A DNA stretch of 64,000 nucleotides from an uncultured Prevotellaceae bacterium (GTDB lineage: Bacteria; Bacteroidota; Bacteroidia; Bacteroidales; Bacteroidaceae). The stretch spans positions 1 to 64,000 of the forward strand of contig CAMJZV010000015.1 in NCBI GenBank assembly GCA_946410305.1, given 5' to 3'. Below the pieces are notes generated by a model that did no database searches, was not told the DNA's origin, and saw only the letters and a program-made list of their open reading frames with translations. Shown here piece after piece: positions 1 through 7,570 of the stretch. Every line of letters starts with the position of its first letter. Positions within the stretch are counted from its first letter, which is position 1. The position numbers and the translations under genes are program-made.

Positions 1-11
1 TGTTTGACGCT

Positions 12-80
12 GCAAAATTACGAAGAGTTGCGAATTATACCAAATATCTGGGATATTCTGCTTAAAAATGTGATAAGTGG
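12..80 (-). promoter_or_regulatory. Promoter with phased LytTR-like direct repeat (site a)
   Basis: On the minus strand the -7 box TAATTTTGC (12-20) drives a gene lying to the left of the window. TGGGATATTCTG (49-60, read on the plus strand) and TGTGATAAGTGG (69-80) form a direct repeat with starts 20 bp apart, 28 nt beyond the -7 box. A CCAAA (TTTGG on minus) at about 40-44 fits the -33 element. Positions 11-47 are identical to 23003-23039 at another site of the same kind. That the repeat binds a LytTR protein is inferred. Confidence 0.75.
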
Positions 81-84
81 ACAG

Positions 85-612
85 TCAGAAAGTGAAACCG
101 ATACTTGCCGTGATGGCGTGATTGCTGATATCCTCGACATATTGGGTGAGAAATCTGGCGTTCTCGCAACTTAAGAGCTGGCTGTATTCCTGTAGCTCAT
201 AGCCAACAGATAGCGACAGGCTATGACGCCCTTTCAGCTTGTAGCTTACACCAACGGATGGGCTCAGATAAAAGCCTCCGTTGACATGCTTCTTGGGAGC
301 AAACGCATGGCCGATGTTACACCCCAGGAAAGGCGTAAAGCGATGGGGCTTGCTGACATGCCAGTGAAAAGTGGCAAATACGGGCAGCATCAGGTGGTCG
401 TACTTGGATATACCAGAGCCTAATCCAGCTGAAAGACGTGGATGCAACTGGTATTCAGCCGAAACAAGTAATGACAGTGGCTTGACATCAGAATCAGCCA
501 GAGGCATGCCTAACGTGAGATTTGTACTGAAGTGTATTTTCTCTCTTAAAGTCTGCGCCTGGAGCTGTGCCATCATGCAGACCGTTATTAATAATAATGT
601 GATTCGTTTCAT
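85..612 (-). CDS. Small outer-membrane beta-barrel protein
   Basis: A 175-residue exported protein. Residues 1-19 form a signal peptide (MKRITLLLITVCMMAQLQAQ, cut near the last Ala-Gln). The rest is alternating hydrophobic and polar strands, including the pattern SLSLSVGYEL and a C-terminal phenylalanine (ITASIGFTF), as expected for an eight-stranded outer-membrane barrel. No family name is recognised. Its ATG overlaps the stop of the upstream lipoprotein gene by four bases (ATGA), so the two are probably translated as a coupled pair from promoter site b. Function is unknown; a structural or binding role at the cell surface is only a guess. Confidence 0.7.
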   Translation of the reverse strand: MKRITLLLITVCMMAQLQAQTLREKIHFSTNLTLGMPLADSDVKPLSLLVSAEYQLHPRLSAGLGSGISKYDHLMLPVFATFHWHVSKPHRFTPFLGCNIGHAFAPKKHVNGGFYLSPSVGVSYKLKGRHSLSLSVGYELQEYSQLLSCENARFLTQYVEDISNHAITASIGFTF

Positions 613-1334
613 TTTACGTTGACTGTGATTCGTTTAACAATAGTAAGTGCCGAGGTGATACCTGTCAGGTCATCATAGAGTTTCCCGTCTGCTCCGTCAG
701 CACTGCTATGGCCTATCAAGACAGCATCAAAGCTGGTACTGGCAGAATCAAGATTGACATCAGCCCTATAGACGAGGGCTGGCTGTCCGCTACCTTCAGG
801 CCCTCCCGAGTAGTCTGGCTCGCCCTCCTTTTTGTCATCGGAATAGCGGTCGTCGAAGTCGATGGAGTGATTCACCTCCAGCATCACATAGAAATGACGA
901 AGTCCTGCCTTCTCTTTCAGTCGCACATCGAAGTCGGCTCTGGGTGTAGCACCTGTCATACCATCGACAAGCGGTTGGGCTTTGGTAGGCAGATAAAGCC
1001 CGTCTTCATAAACCACACCGCGACGATGACACCAATAGGGCAGAGCCTCCTTCCTACGATTGCCGCCAGCACTGGCCCATCCCTGTGTCGCAATTTTCTT
1101 CGAGGCATACAAGGTGCCGAGATATCGTCCTTCGGTATCTTCCAGCCAAACAGCTATCTGTGGCGGATTCTTTTTCTTGATACCCAGGAACAATGGATAG
1201 TCGTGCAACCATCCGTCGCCTGCTTCGATATTCACACTGAGGTCGCCAGCCTGGTAGGCAATGTGTTCCTTGCTGCACGACGCCATCATCATCACACTGG
1301 TGATAACTGAAATTAATAACATCATCTTTTTCAT
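609..1334 (-). CDS. DUF2271-like lipoprotein
   Basis: A 241-residue lipoprotein: hydrophobic leader then lipobox MMASC with Cys20 as the acylated residue. The segment IAVWLEDTEGRYLGTLYASKK and a later DGMTGATP motif resemble DUF2271 proteins, which are periplasmic proteins often linked to flavin-containing redox or PepSY genes; this match is by eye and not certain. The first gene of a two-gene unit with the 175-residue barrel protein, which it overlaps by ATGA. It is transcribed from a promoter with a phased direct repeat, divergent from a LytTR regulator gene, suggesting that regulator controls it. Confidence 0.65.
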   Translation of the reverse strand: MKKMMLLISVITSVMMMASCSKEHIAYQAGDLSVNIEAGDGWLHDYPLFLGIKKKNPPQIAVWLEDTEGRYLGTLYASKKIATQGWASAGGNRRKEALPYWCHRRGVVYEDGLYLPTKAQPLVDGMTGATPRADFDVRLKEKAGLRHFYVMLEVNHSIDFDDRYSDDKKEGEPDYSGGPEGSGQPALVYRADVNLDSASTSFDAVLIGHSSADGADGKLYDDLTGITSALTIVKRITVNVK

Positions 1335-1365
1335 TTTAAATTCTTATTTGTTTCGCAATTCTTGT

Positions 1366-1435
1366 GCAAAGGTAAAGATGTTCTGGAAACCGTGCAATAG
1401 CTGGGGATAGACGTCGGTTTTTCTGTGACAGATAT
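1366..1435 (-). promoter_or_regulatory. Promoter with phased direct repeat (site b)
   Basis: The -7 box TACCTTTGC (minus strand, 1366-1374) lies 31 nt before the lipoprotein ATG. GGGGATAGACGT (1403-1414) starts 28 nt beyond the box and TGTGACAGATAT follows at 1424-1435. Spacing of the two GAYA cores is 21 bp, one more than at the other sites, and the first half is the most degenerate of the set. Confidence 0.65.
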
Positions 1436-1499
1436 CACGGTGAGGGATAAATTGCAACCATTTTGGGATAAAATGTAAAGACATGCTGATAATTATATG
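1403..1499. repeat. Array of five GATA/GACA-cored repeats phased by 19-21 bp
   Basis: Cores begin at 1406 (GATA), 1427 (GACA), 1446 (GATA), 1467 (GATA) and 1488 (GATA), all in the same orientation, with steps of 21, 19, 21 and 21 bp. Three are preceded by GG or TGG. The array fills the space between the divergent lipoprotein and LytTR genes and ends just upstream of the LytTR -7 box, so it could serve both activation of the lipoprotein gene and autoregulation. Confidence 0.6.
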
Positions 1500-1511
1500 C
1501 TGGAAAAGAAG

Positions 1512-1520
1512 TAACTTTGC
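1512..1520 (+). promoter_or_regulatory. -7 promoter box of the first LytTR gene
   Basis: TAACTTTGC fits the Bacteroidota TAnnTTTGC consensus and lies 20 nt before the ATG at 1541. The last repeat of the adjacent array (core 1488) sits where the -33 element would be. Confidence 0.65.
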
Positions 1521-1540
1521 ACCATCAAAAATAATAAAGT

Positions 1541-2392
1541 ATGAAACGATTAGTCAACGAATTGGGCGTTATTGCCATTGCAACGATATTCCTTTTGTCG
1601 CTGCTTCAGCCGTTTGGCATCGACCAGATGGGTAAACAGCGGATGCTGTTGATAGTGTGCGGCACTCTGCTCACTATCTTGTCGTCATCCATAGCATTTG
1701 TATTGATTGGCAGAAAGAAATGGAATGGCGTAAGGGGTCTGTTGCTGTTTCATACGGTGAACATTCCTTTGCTTTCGGCTATGGTGCTTACGTTGCTATC
1801 CTGGTTCACATGGGATTCCCTGACCAAAGGATGGTATTGCACGGCAGGCGAATTCTCCGTCATCAATTACCTGAAGGTGTGTGCAGAAGTGGCGTTGTTG
1901 TCGTTCTTTATATTGATATTGCAGATATACCGACTCCGCAACTCTTGTCTGCAACAGGAACTGGAGGAAATAAGAGCCATCAATCAACTGTTAGAGGAGC
2001 GTCAGACAGACGAGCCGTCGACCGCATCCGATGAGCAGCCGACGGCATGTGTGCTTAGGGGTAATGCCAAGAATGCTGTTCTTGAAGTGATTCCAGAACA
2101 TATTGTATATGTCGAGTCGATGGCAAACTATACTGATATATGTTATCTCGAAGACGACTGCTTGCGTCACCATTCTCTTCGTATCACTATGAAGCAACTT
2201 AGAGAATGCCTAAGCCCCTATCAATATATTATTCCTTGCCATCGTGCCTTCCTGGTCAATCTCAATTTTGTGGTGTCACTTTCAGGACGCCCGTCAACAG
2301 GTTGCTCACTACAGATGTTTCAGGTAGAGAAGCCCATACCCGTATCCCGATCATATACAAAGGATTTTACGAGGGCTGTTACCCAAAAATAA
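1541..2392 (+). CDS. Membrane-anchored LytTR-family transcription regulator (copy 1)
   Basis: A 283-residue protein with four predicted membrane helices (roughly 9-25, 35-57, 66-88, 103-128), a short coiled coil (about 129-152, LRNSCLQQELEEIRAINQLL) and a C-terminal LytTR DNA-binding domain (about 165-280; note HIVYVESMANYTDI, RITMKQL, CHRAFLVNL and IPVSRSY). LytTR domains bind two direct repeats spaced by two helical turns. There is no receiver domain and no kinase gene beside it, so it looks like a one-component membrane-bound regulator. It is a paralogue of the protein at 23812-24705. It sits next to an array of phased repeats matching those found at eight promoters in the region. Confidence 0.88.
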   Translation: MKRLVNELGVIAIATIFLLSLLQPFGIDQMGKQRMLLIVCGTLLTILSSSIAFVLIGRKKWNGVRGLLLFHTVNIPLLSAMVLTLLSWFTWDSLTKGWYCTAGEFSVINYLKVCAEVALLSFFILILQIYRLRNSCLQQELEEIRAINQLLEERQTDEPSTASDEQPTACVLRGNAKNAVLEVIPEHIVYVESMANYTDICYLEDDCLRHHSLRITMKQLRECLSPYQYIIPCHRAFLVNLNFVVSLSGRPSTGCSLQMFQVEKPIPVSRSYTKDFTRAVTQK

Positions 2393-2395
2393 TAA

Positions 2396-3031
2396 TTACA
2401 ATGAGGATCCTAATATACAAGATTCGATTTCATCTTGCAATATATCCAAGAAACGTGCTGCGTGGCCACCATCCATCTGAACATGATGGAATTGGAATGA
2501 TACTGGCAGCGTTGTCTTAAACATCCCCTTCCGATACTTGCCCCACATCACCATCGGGTTGCAGAACTGATCTGTGTATTGGTTGACGATGCAGTCGAGT
2601 TCCGTCTGTATCATGGCAGATGTGCCGATAACCATGTGCTCGTCGAGGAAGGAACTTTTACATTCATTCGCTGCCTGCGCTGTCAACGACAGGTAGTAGC
2701 GATTGAATTGCTGTAAATCATCGGTGAAAGGAATGTCGCAGGAACTGATGCCCCCCTTGCTGTTCTCTACAATGACGTTGATGGCAAGCTTGTCGTAGTG
2801 GTATAACTTTCCGCCTACAGGCAGCGTATAGAACTCCTTCACCTGGCTTGCCGCCTGGCCTACGCACCAGCACATCAGCATGGTGAACTTCATTCCGCTC
2901 TTTTTGCTGACCTTTACCAAGCGGCTAACATCCAACGTCTTCACCAATGTCACCATCGGCATGGGTGATGACATCCACATATGGAATGCTTCAGCACGAT
3001 TACTCTCTTGAAGGTTTATTTCTCTCTTCAT
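2396..3031 (-). CDS. CatA-like acetyltransferase
   Basis: At 211 residues this has the length of type A chloramphenicol acetyltransferases. The active-site signature HHVQMDG is at residues 182-188 (family HHxxxDG), and the flanking SFQF before it matches the family. CatA enzymes acetylate chloramphenicol with acetyl-CoA as trimers in the cytoplasm; many chromosomal relatives act on other or unknown substrates, so resistance is not proven. The ATG at 3031 overlaps the zero-frame end of yjdF and lies 6 nt after the end of its shifted frame, so the two genes are coupled. It converges on the LytTR gene (stop codons three bases apart). Confidence 0.85.
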   Translation of the reverse strand: MKREINLQESNRAEAFHMWMSSPMPMVTLVKTLDVSRLVKVSKKSGMKFTMLMCWCVGQAASQVKEFYTLPVGGKLYHYDKLAINVIVENSKGGISSCDIPFTDDLQQFNRYYLSLTAQAANECKSSFLDEHMVIGTSAMIQTELDCIVNQYTDQFCNPMVMWGKYRKGMFKTTLPVSFQFHHVQMDGGHAARFLDILQDEIESCILGSSL

Positions 3032-3450
3032 AATCCATTAATGTCCTCTATGCTTTTCTTTCTTCTTGGCCTGACGCAGATCGAACTGACGTTTTTTTCT
3101 GCCTCGCGTTCTGCCTTTGAACGATGCTTTCGCTCTGCCTTATTCTGTTCCTGTTGTAGCTTCAGAGCTTGTTGAGACTTGGTACCGATGCCTTGTGATT
3201 GCATTTGTTTCTTGGCCTCGCGAAGTTGTCTCTTGGGGTTCTTTTTGCTCTCTGAAGTCGTAGGAGTTTCAATAGGCTGAGTGAATTGTAAATGGTTCCA
3301 GTTCTTATCGACAAACTCCATCACCTCCTTTTCTGTCGGCTCTGCACCAAACGTAACCTTACAGGCACGCAGTCCATTCTGGTCGATCATCTCGAACAGC
3401 CCGATCCAAAAAGGATCGTCAAACAGAACAGTCAGCGAACCTGTGGTCAT
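3028..3450 (-). CDS. yjdF: YjdF family protein with a frameshift in an A7 tract
   Basis: Starts at ATG 3450 (MTTGSLTVLFDDPFW), supported by a -7 box TAACTTTGC 33 nt upstream; longer starts run into the preceding gene. It matches YjdF (DUF2992): N-terminal DPFWIGLFE, a basic middle with KNPKRQLREAKK, and a coiled, charged tail. The zero frame ends in the atypical NVSSICVRPRRKK tail, but the -1 frame after the A7 tract at 3092-3098 gives RQFDLRQAKKKEKHRGH and a stop at 3038, which is the family's conserved C-terminus. So either the reading has a homopolymer error, the gene is a slippage mutant, or -1 frameshifting restores it. YjdF's role is unknown; in Firmicutes it follows an azaaromatic-binding riboswitch. 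Confidence 0.85.
   Translation of the reverse strand: MTTGSLTVLFDDPFWIGLFEMIDQNGLRACKVTFGAEPTEKEVMEFVDKNWNHLQFTQPIETPTTSESKKNPKRQLREAKKQMQSQGIGTKSQQALKLQQEQNKAERKHRSKAEREAEKNVSSICVRPRRKKSIEDINGL
3092..3098 (-). other. A7 tract forming a possible A-AAA-AAC slippery site in yjdF
   Basis: On the coding strand the codons are GAA AAA AAC GTC. The heptamer A AAA AAC is a classical -1 slippery sequence in the right frame, and a -1 slip makes the next codon CGT, the start of RQFDLRQAKKKEKHRGH. No clear stimulatory hairpin was worked out downstream. Confidence 0.55.
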
Positions 3451-3482
3451 AAAAACTAATCTTCTTTTATTTGTTTGACACG

Positions 3483-3491
3483 GCAAAGTTA
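3483..3491 (-). promoter_or_regulatory. -7 promoter box of yjdF
   Basis: TAACTTTGC on the minus strand, lying just before the stop codon of the upstream VOC gene. It supports the ATG at 3450 as the yjdF start. No phased repeat is present. Confidence 0.6.
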
Positions 3492-3494
3492 TGA

Positions 3495-3881
3495 TTAAAC
3501 TGTTATTTCTAAGAGAAGATTCTCTGGTCCAACTATGCAACTTTCATAGTAGCCATCACCTGTAATCCTTGGGCCACTTAACACTTGATAACCAGCTTCA
3601 TTCAGGGCCTTCGTAAGGCAGTCAACCTTCTCTTTCGATCCAACAGAGAAGGACAGATGGATGAACCCCTGACGATAGATGTTTTCTTCTTCGTCCTTCA
3701 CCTCTGGCCTTGTCATTAGTTCCAGTCTCGCATCAGAGTTCTCGAAACTCAGCATATACGTCTTTAACCCTGTCTTGGGATTATGGTACATCCCATTCGA
3801 CACTCCATGGAAGTAGCGTATGAAGAACTTCCGCATTCCTTCCAAATTCAAGCAATACAATGCTACGTGATCTATCTTCAT
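3495..3881 (-). CDS. VOC-fold (glyoxalase-like) protein
   Basis: A 128-residue single-domain VOC protein starting MKIDHVALYCLNLEGMRKFF; the longer open frame upstream has no family match, so ATG 3881 is chosen. Conserved positions include the first metal ligand His5, Glu56 in ARLELMT, His74 in GFIHLSF and the C-terminal ENLLLEITV. Together these could bind a divalent metal as in lactoylglutathione lyase, fosfomycin-thiol transferases and dioxygenases. The substrate cannot be told. It follows the acyltransferase gene after a short gap and precedes yjdF; a second, quite different VOC gene also precedes a yjdF fragment at 14 kb. Confidence 0.8.
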   Translation of the reverse strand: MKIDHVALYCLNLEGMRKFFIRYFHGVSNGMYHNPKTGLKTYMLSFENSDARLELMTRPEVKDEEENIYRQGFIHLSFSVGSKEKVDCLTKALNEAGYQVLSGPRITGDGYYESCIVGPENLLLEITV

Positions 3882-3904
3882 TATCCTGGCTTTCAAATTC
3901 ATTC

Positions 3905-4924
3905 TCATAATATTCGTTTCACTCCAGGAATCATTCTGACTATCCATGTCAGCAGGAAGGAAAGGGTGGTTGTGACGACTCCGATGAAGAGAAATTTGCC
4001 AAAGGCTCCCATCCAGATGCTGTCAACCACATTCTGCAGAACGATCATCAGTATCAAATGGAATACGTAGGCACCATACGACTGGGCGGCACACCACTGC
4101 CAAATTTTGGAAGTACCACAAATAAACTGGCGGAAGAGCCATATGAGCCCCAAGCTGATAAATATGCACATCAACGACTCGTAGATGCCAAACCATTGCC
4201 ATACAAAGGCGTTCCATGCGCCACCGTCGCGAAGATAATTGCCTATGGCCAAGCCTATGCCAATGAGCAAAGCGGTAAAGCCTACGCTATTACTCATCTT
4301 TTCTAACCATTGGAAGCGATAAGCCAAAATGCCAAGAACAAACATAATGACATATTGTAGATAATGTGCAGGCTCCATAGGGAGGGGGATGATGCCAAAC
4401 GGCCAGATCCAATGGTCTTGAGGACTGACCTGACGGATGAAGTAACTGCCAATTCCCATCAGCAGGGCTACTATTAGCAAGCCAATGATGGTGGGCTTGG
4501 AGTCGCACTCCTTCTCAATAGGCGACACCCATCGGCGAATCAACGCATAGACAAGACAGAACACCAACAGACTCTCGACAAACCACATATGGCCAATTTC
4601 TGGTTTTCCAGTTAAGACGCAGATAATGCCTCCCATAAAGAGTAGAGGAATACCCAGTCGGAGCAGTTTCTTATGTACGAACTGTTTAGCCCCTTGTTTA
4701 TCGAAACTCCTTGGCACAAAATAGCCAGATATCAAGAAGTATAGCCCCATAAAAAAGGCTGCATTGGTAGAGAAGAAATGCCAAATCCAAGGCATAAATT
4801 CGGCAGGATTGGATGGTGTATAAGCCCAATCGCCACCATTACCATAAGCCTGACCGGCATGGTGCATAATCACCAAGACGGTCAGGCAGACCTTCAGATT
4901 GTCAAGATAGCAAAGTCGTTTCAT
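3905..4924 (-). CDS. Acyltransferase family 3 membrane protein
   Basis: A 339-residue integral membrane protein with about ten helices. It begins MKRLCYLDNLKVCLTVLVIMHHAGQAYG; the early His-His pair in the first helix region and the RxxxLDxL-like opening are typical of Acyltransferase_3 (OafA/OpgC-type) enzymes, which O-acylate sugars or lipids at the inner membrane. The first possible codon at 4933 is TTG; ATG 4924 is preferred because the -7 box lies only 5 nt upstream, leaving almost no leader. Its acceptor is unknown. A standalone gene in front of the VOC gene. Confidence 0.82.
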   Translation of the reverse strand: MKRLCYLDNLKVCLTVLVIMHHAGQAYGNGGDWAYTPSNPAEFMPWIWHFFSTNAAFFMGLYFLISGYFVPRSFDKQGAKQFVHKKLLRLGIPLLFMGGIICVLTGKPEIGHMWFVESLLVFCLVYALIRRWVSPIEKECDSKPTIIGLLIVALLMGIGSYFIRQVSPQDHWIWPFGIIPLPMEPAHYLQYVIMFVLGILAYRFQWLEKMSNSVGFTALLIGIGLAIGNYLRDGGAWNAFVWQWFGIYESLMCIFISLGLIWLFRQFICGTSKIWQWCAAQSYGAYVFHLILMIVLQNVVDSIWMGAFGKFLFIGVVTTTLSFLLTWIVRMIPGVKRIL

Positions 4925-4929
4925 CGGTT

Positions 4930-4938
4930 GCAAAATTA
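4930..4938 (-). promoter_or_regulatory. -7 box giving a near-leaderless transcript
   Basis: TAATTTTGC (minus strand) ends five bases before the ATG at 4924. Transcription would then start at or almost at the initiation codon. The surrounding bases (4929-4945) resemble the repeat-bearing promoters, but the TGGGATA element is not conserved at the expected place (TATGCTA at 4967). Confidence 0.5.
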
Positions 4939-4978
4939 CGAAGAATTTCGATTATTGCCAAATAATTATGCTATTTGA

Positions 4979-7354
4979 CTACATTCTTGCCTTCTGCTTC
5001 TCTCCGGCACCAGAGCCACGATACTTCGAACGGGCCTCGTTGAACTTCCAGACGAGGTCGATGAGGAATGTGCGGCGGGCAGGATTGTCAGTCGACAATT
5101 CACGGATACCGTAGACGGTGGCACCAGTCTTGTTGGTGTTGAAAAGGTCAACGCAACGCACATCGAGGGTCAACTGTCCCAGACGACGGAGATTGAAATC
5201 ACGCTGCACGCCGAGTGTGAAGTTGAAGCGCTGGGTGTTGATGCTGAAGTTGTTGTAGTCGCCCTTCGATGCCCACTGGGCATTAGCCGTCAGCCGAAAA
5301 CTGTGAGGCAATTCGATGTCGTTGTTCCAGATGAGCGTGACGTATGGATCGTTGAGGGTCTTGATGGAGCCGTCAGCCGTCGATGTCTTATAATTTTGGA
5401 AGACGGTGAACGCATACCACATGGGGTGCCAGCAGCCAATAGTAGGGCGTGCCGAGAGACTCAGCTCGAACTGGTTGTAGTCGTCGGCACTGTTGATGGG
5501 ACGGACAAGACTGATGAGCGGATCTGTGCTGCCAGGGAATGGCTCGGTGGACATGGTCACGCTGTTCTTCATGCGACCATATTCGACGGTCAGGTTGGCC
5601 CACTGATAGGCCGCATTCAGCACAAGGCTGTGGTTGTAGGTCGGTTTCAGATAGGGGTTGCCGCTCTGATAAGTATAGCGGTTGACGTACATCGTCGAAC
5701 TGGTCAGGTTTGAGTAGGCCGGACGCTGGATGTCGCGGCGATACGACAGGCTCAGTTGCATCTTTCCGATAGGCGCCGAGAGGGTTGCGGTGGGGAACCA
5801 GTCACCGTAGTTGCGGCACACCTCGTCCTCGCGCTGGCCGAAGTTGAAGTAGTCGTTCGTCAAGTGCTCGTAGCGCAGACCGGCCTGGGCGAACACCTTG
5901 CCAAACTGCCTGCCGTATTCGACGAAAGCTGCTGCTGACTTCTCGTTGATCTCCGTGTCGGTGGCCTTGACGGGCACATAGTCGGAAGCCTGGAATGTGT
6001 AGGCATCCGTGCGGTGGTTGTAACTGTACTCACCGCCAACGGAGAGGTTACCCTTCAATATGGGATAGCTGAAAATAAGCTTTGAGGCCCAGAAATTATT
6101 GGCACTGTTGGTATTGCTCTCGATGGTGCGGTCAACGGGGGCTGCGCTAACAGCCGTCGTCTGCTCCGTTGTGCGGCCAGGCGTCTTGGTGTCATCGAAG
6201 AGTCCGTCAATGTTCAGGTCGATACCCAGCTGTCCCACCTTACCATTGTAATAGGCGTTGAAGATGTGTTTCTTGACACTTTGGTCCTGCCAGATGTAGC
6301 TTGCGGAGCGCTCGGTGAGGATGCCGTTCTCGAACATATCCGTCAGGTAGTCGCCCTTTGACTCGCTGCTGGGAGTGCGGTCGTATTTGTAGTAGGCACC
6401 AAAGGTGTGATTCTCATTGACCATATAGTTTACCTGCAACTGTGGCGACCATGCGTGCCAAGGGTGTCTGAGCTCCTGAGTGGAATGACCCGTTACACAA
6501 TCTGGCCCCACATAGTAAAGCATGTCGTTGACCTGCAAACCCTTCCAGTGATTATAGGTGCCCACCCAGAACGAGCCTGTCACGTCGAGTCCGCCCGTGC
6601 GGTAGTTGGCCGTGAAGTTATCGTTCAGCGAACCGCCGTACTGGTACATATACTGTGTGCTGTTTTGGAAGCTCAGGCCCTCGCCCTGTGCCTTTTTCAG
6701 CGTGATGCGAACAACGGCCTTCGTTGATGCTGCATAGCGGGCGCCTGGATTCTGCACCACATCGACGTGCTGAATCTGATCGGAACGCAGACGTGAGAGT
6801 TCCTTCATGTCCAGCACCTTACGCCCGTTGATATACACCTCGGCATCGCCACGGCCCAACACCTTCACACCGCCGTCGCGCTCTGCCTCCAGCGAAGGAA
6901 TCTTCGACAGGGCATCGCTCAAGGTTCCGGCCTTCTCCAGTATCGTACCAGCAACAGTGGTTCGCATGGCGTCACCCTTCACATGAGTCTTCGGTAACTG
7001 ACTCTTCACCACGACCTCGGTGAGCAGTTGCGTGTCCTCCTTCATCTGGATGGTCAGGTCCTGCCCTGCATTTATATATAAGGTCTTATAACCTACGCTG
7101 GTCACCTTGAATAATCCTTGGTTTATATCCGTCACAATCTTGAACACACCGTCCATGTCCGTCATCGCCCCCTGTACGAAAGCAGAATCGGGCAGCGACA
7201 GTAGCACTACATTCACATAGGGCATCGGCTCACCCTTCTCGTCAATCACTCGTCCGCCCCAGTCTTGTGTCTTAGCTTGGGCTGTCATTGTCATCATCAT
7301 TGCAGCTATCAGTGCTGCGAATCTTAAATACAATCTTTTCATATTAATCATCAT
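4979..7354 (-). CDS. TonB-receptor-like outer-membrane beta-barrel protein (OMP_b-brl_3)
   Basis: A 791-residue outer-membrane protein. A signal peptide (to about residue 28, ending AQAK) is followed by a CarboxypepD_reg-like Ig fold (about 30-105, WGGRVIDEKGEPMPYVNVVLL), a plug-like domain (about 110-220, with VYINGRKV and VDVVQNPGARYAA) and a barrel of the OMP_b-brl_3 type. Members of this family are TonB-receptor relatives whose ligands are mostly unknown; no SusD partner is nearby. The tail SKYRGSGAGEKQKARM is shared with the paralogue at 19447-21582. It is transcribed from repeat-bearing promoter site d. ATG 7342 (MKRLYLRF) is an equally good start. Confidence 0.85.
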   Translation of the reverse strand: MMINMKRLYLRFAALIAAMMMTMTAQAKTQDWGGRVIDEKGEPMPYVNVVLLSLPDSAFVQGAMTDMDGVFKIVTDINQGLFKVTSVGYKTLYINAGQDLTIQMKEDTQLLTEVVVKSQLPKTHVKGDAMRTTVAGTILEKAGTLSDALSKIPSLEAERDGGVKVLGRGDAEVYINGRKVLDMKELSRLRSDQIQHVDVVQNPGARYAASTKAVVRITLKKAQGEGLSFQNSTQYMYQYGGSLNDNFTANYRTGGLDVTGSFWVGTYNHWKGLQVNDMLYYVGPDCVTGHSTQELRHPWHAWSPQLQVNYMVNENHTFGAYYKYDRTPSSESKGDYLTDMFENGILTERSASYIWQDQSVKKHIFNAYYNGKVGQLGIDLNIDGLFDDTKTPGRTTEQTTAVSAAPVDRTIESNTNSANNFWASKLIFSYPILKGNLSVGGEYSYNHRTDAYTFQASDYVPVKATDTEINEKSAAAFVEYGRQFGKVFAQAGLRYEHLTNDYFNFGQREDEVCRNYGDWFPTATLSAPIGKMQLSLSYRRDIQRPAYSNLTSSTMYVNRYTYQSGNPYLKPTYNHSLVLNAAYQWANLTVEYGRMKNSVTMSTEPFPGSTDPLISLVRPINSADDYNQFELSLSARPTIGCWHPMWYAFTVFQNYKTSTADGSIKTLNDPYVTLIWNNDIELPHSFRLTANAQWASKGDYNNFSINTQRFNFTLGVQRDFNLRRLGQLTLDVRCVDLFNTNKTGATVYGIRELSTDNPARRTFLIDLVWKFNEARSKYRGSGAGEKQKARM

Positions 7355-7393
7355 TTAAATTGATTCTTTGACTTATTTGTCGTATTTGACGCT

Positions 7394-7462
7394 GCAAAAT
7401 TACAGATAGTTGCATCGTTCTCCATACGTTTGGGATATTCTGCACAATTATGTGATGAATGG
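7394..7462 (-). promoter_or_regulatory. Promoter with phased direct repeat (site d)
   Basis: The -7 box TAATTTTGC (minus, 7394-7402) precedes the outer-membrane protein gene. TGGGATATTCTG at 7431-7442 starts 28 nt beyond it and TGTGATGAATGG at 7451-7462 starts 20 bp later: a complete match to the consensus. Confidence 0.75.
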
Positions 7463-7511
7463 TGTATTTTCTAATTTATATTGTTTTGCTAGTATGATGC
7501 CGCATAAGCAT

Positions 7512-7553
7512 AAAAAAGTTGCAATTCACCCCACATTTGGAATGAATTGCAAC
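7512..7553 (-). terminator. Intrinsic terminator after phzF copy 1
   Basis: A perfect 11-bp inverted repeat, GTTGCAATTCA (7518-7528) and TGAATTGCAAC (7543-7553), with a 14-nt loop. On the minus strand it is followed by six T. It lies 18 nt past the stop of the phzF gene and would end the M13 peptidase-phzF transcript. Confidence 0.85.
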
Positions 7554-7570
7554 ATTTGTGACGATTAATA

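Noticed and set aside
708..1310. A 200-codon plus-strand frame opposite the DUF2271-like lipoprotein gene
   Set aside because: The minus-strand gene has a lipobox, a promoter and coupling to its neighbour; the plus frame has none of these.
3300..3480. A YjdF-type riboswitch upstream of yjdF
   Set aside because: The leader from the -7 box to the ATG is only about 30 nt, too short for that RNA.
4939..4990. A ninth repeat-bearing promoter upstream of the acyltransferase gene
   Set aside because: The -7 box region resembles sites a and g, but at the expected distance there is only TATGCTA and no second half.
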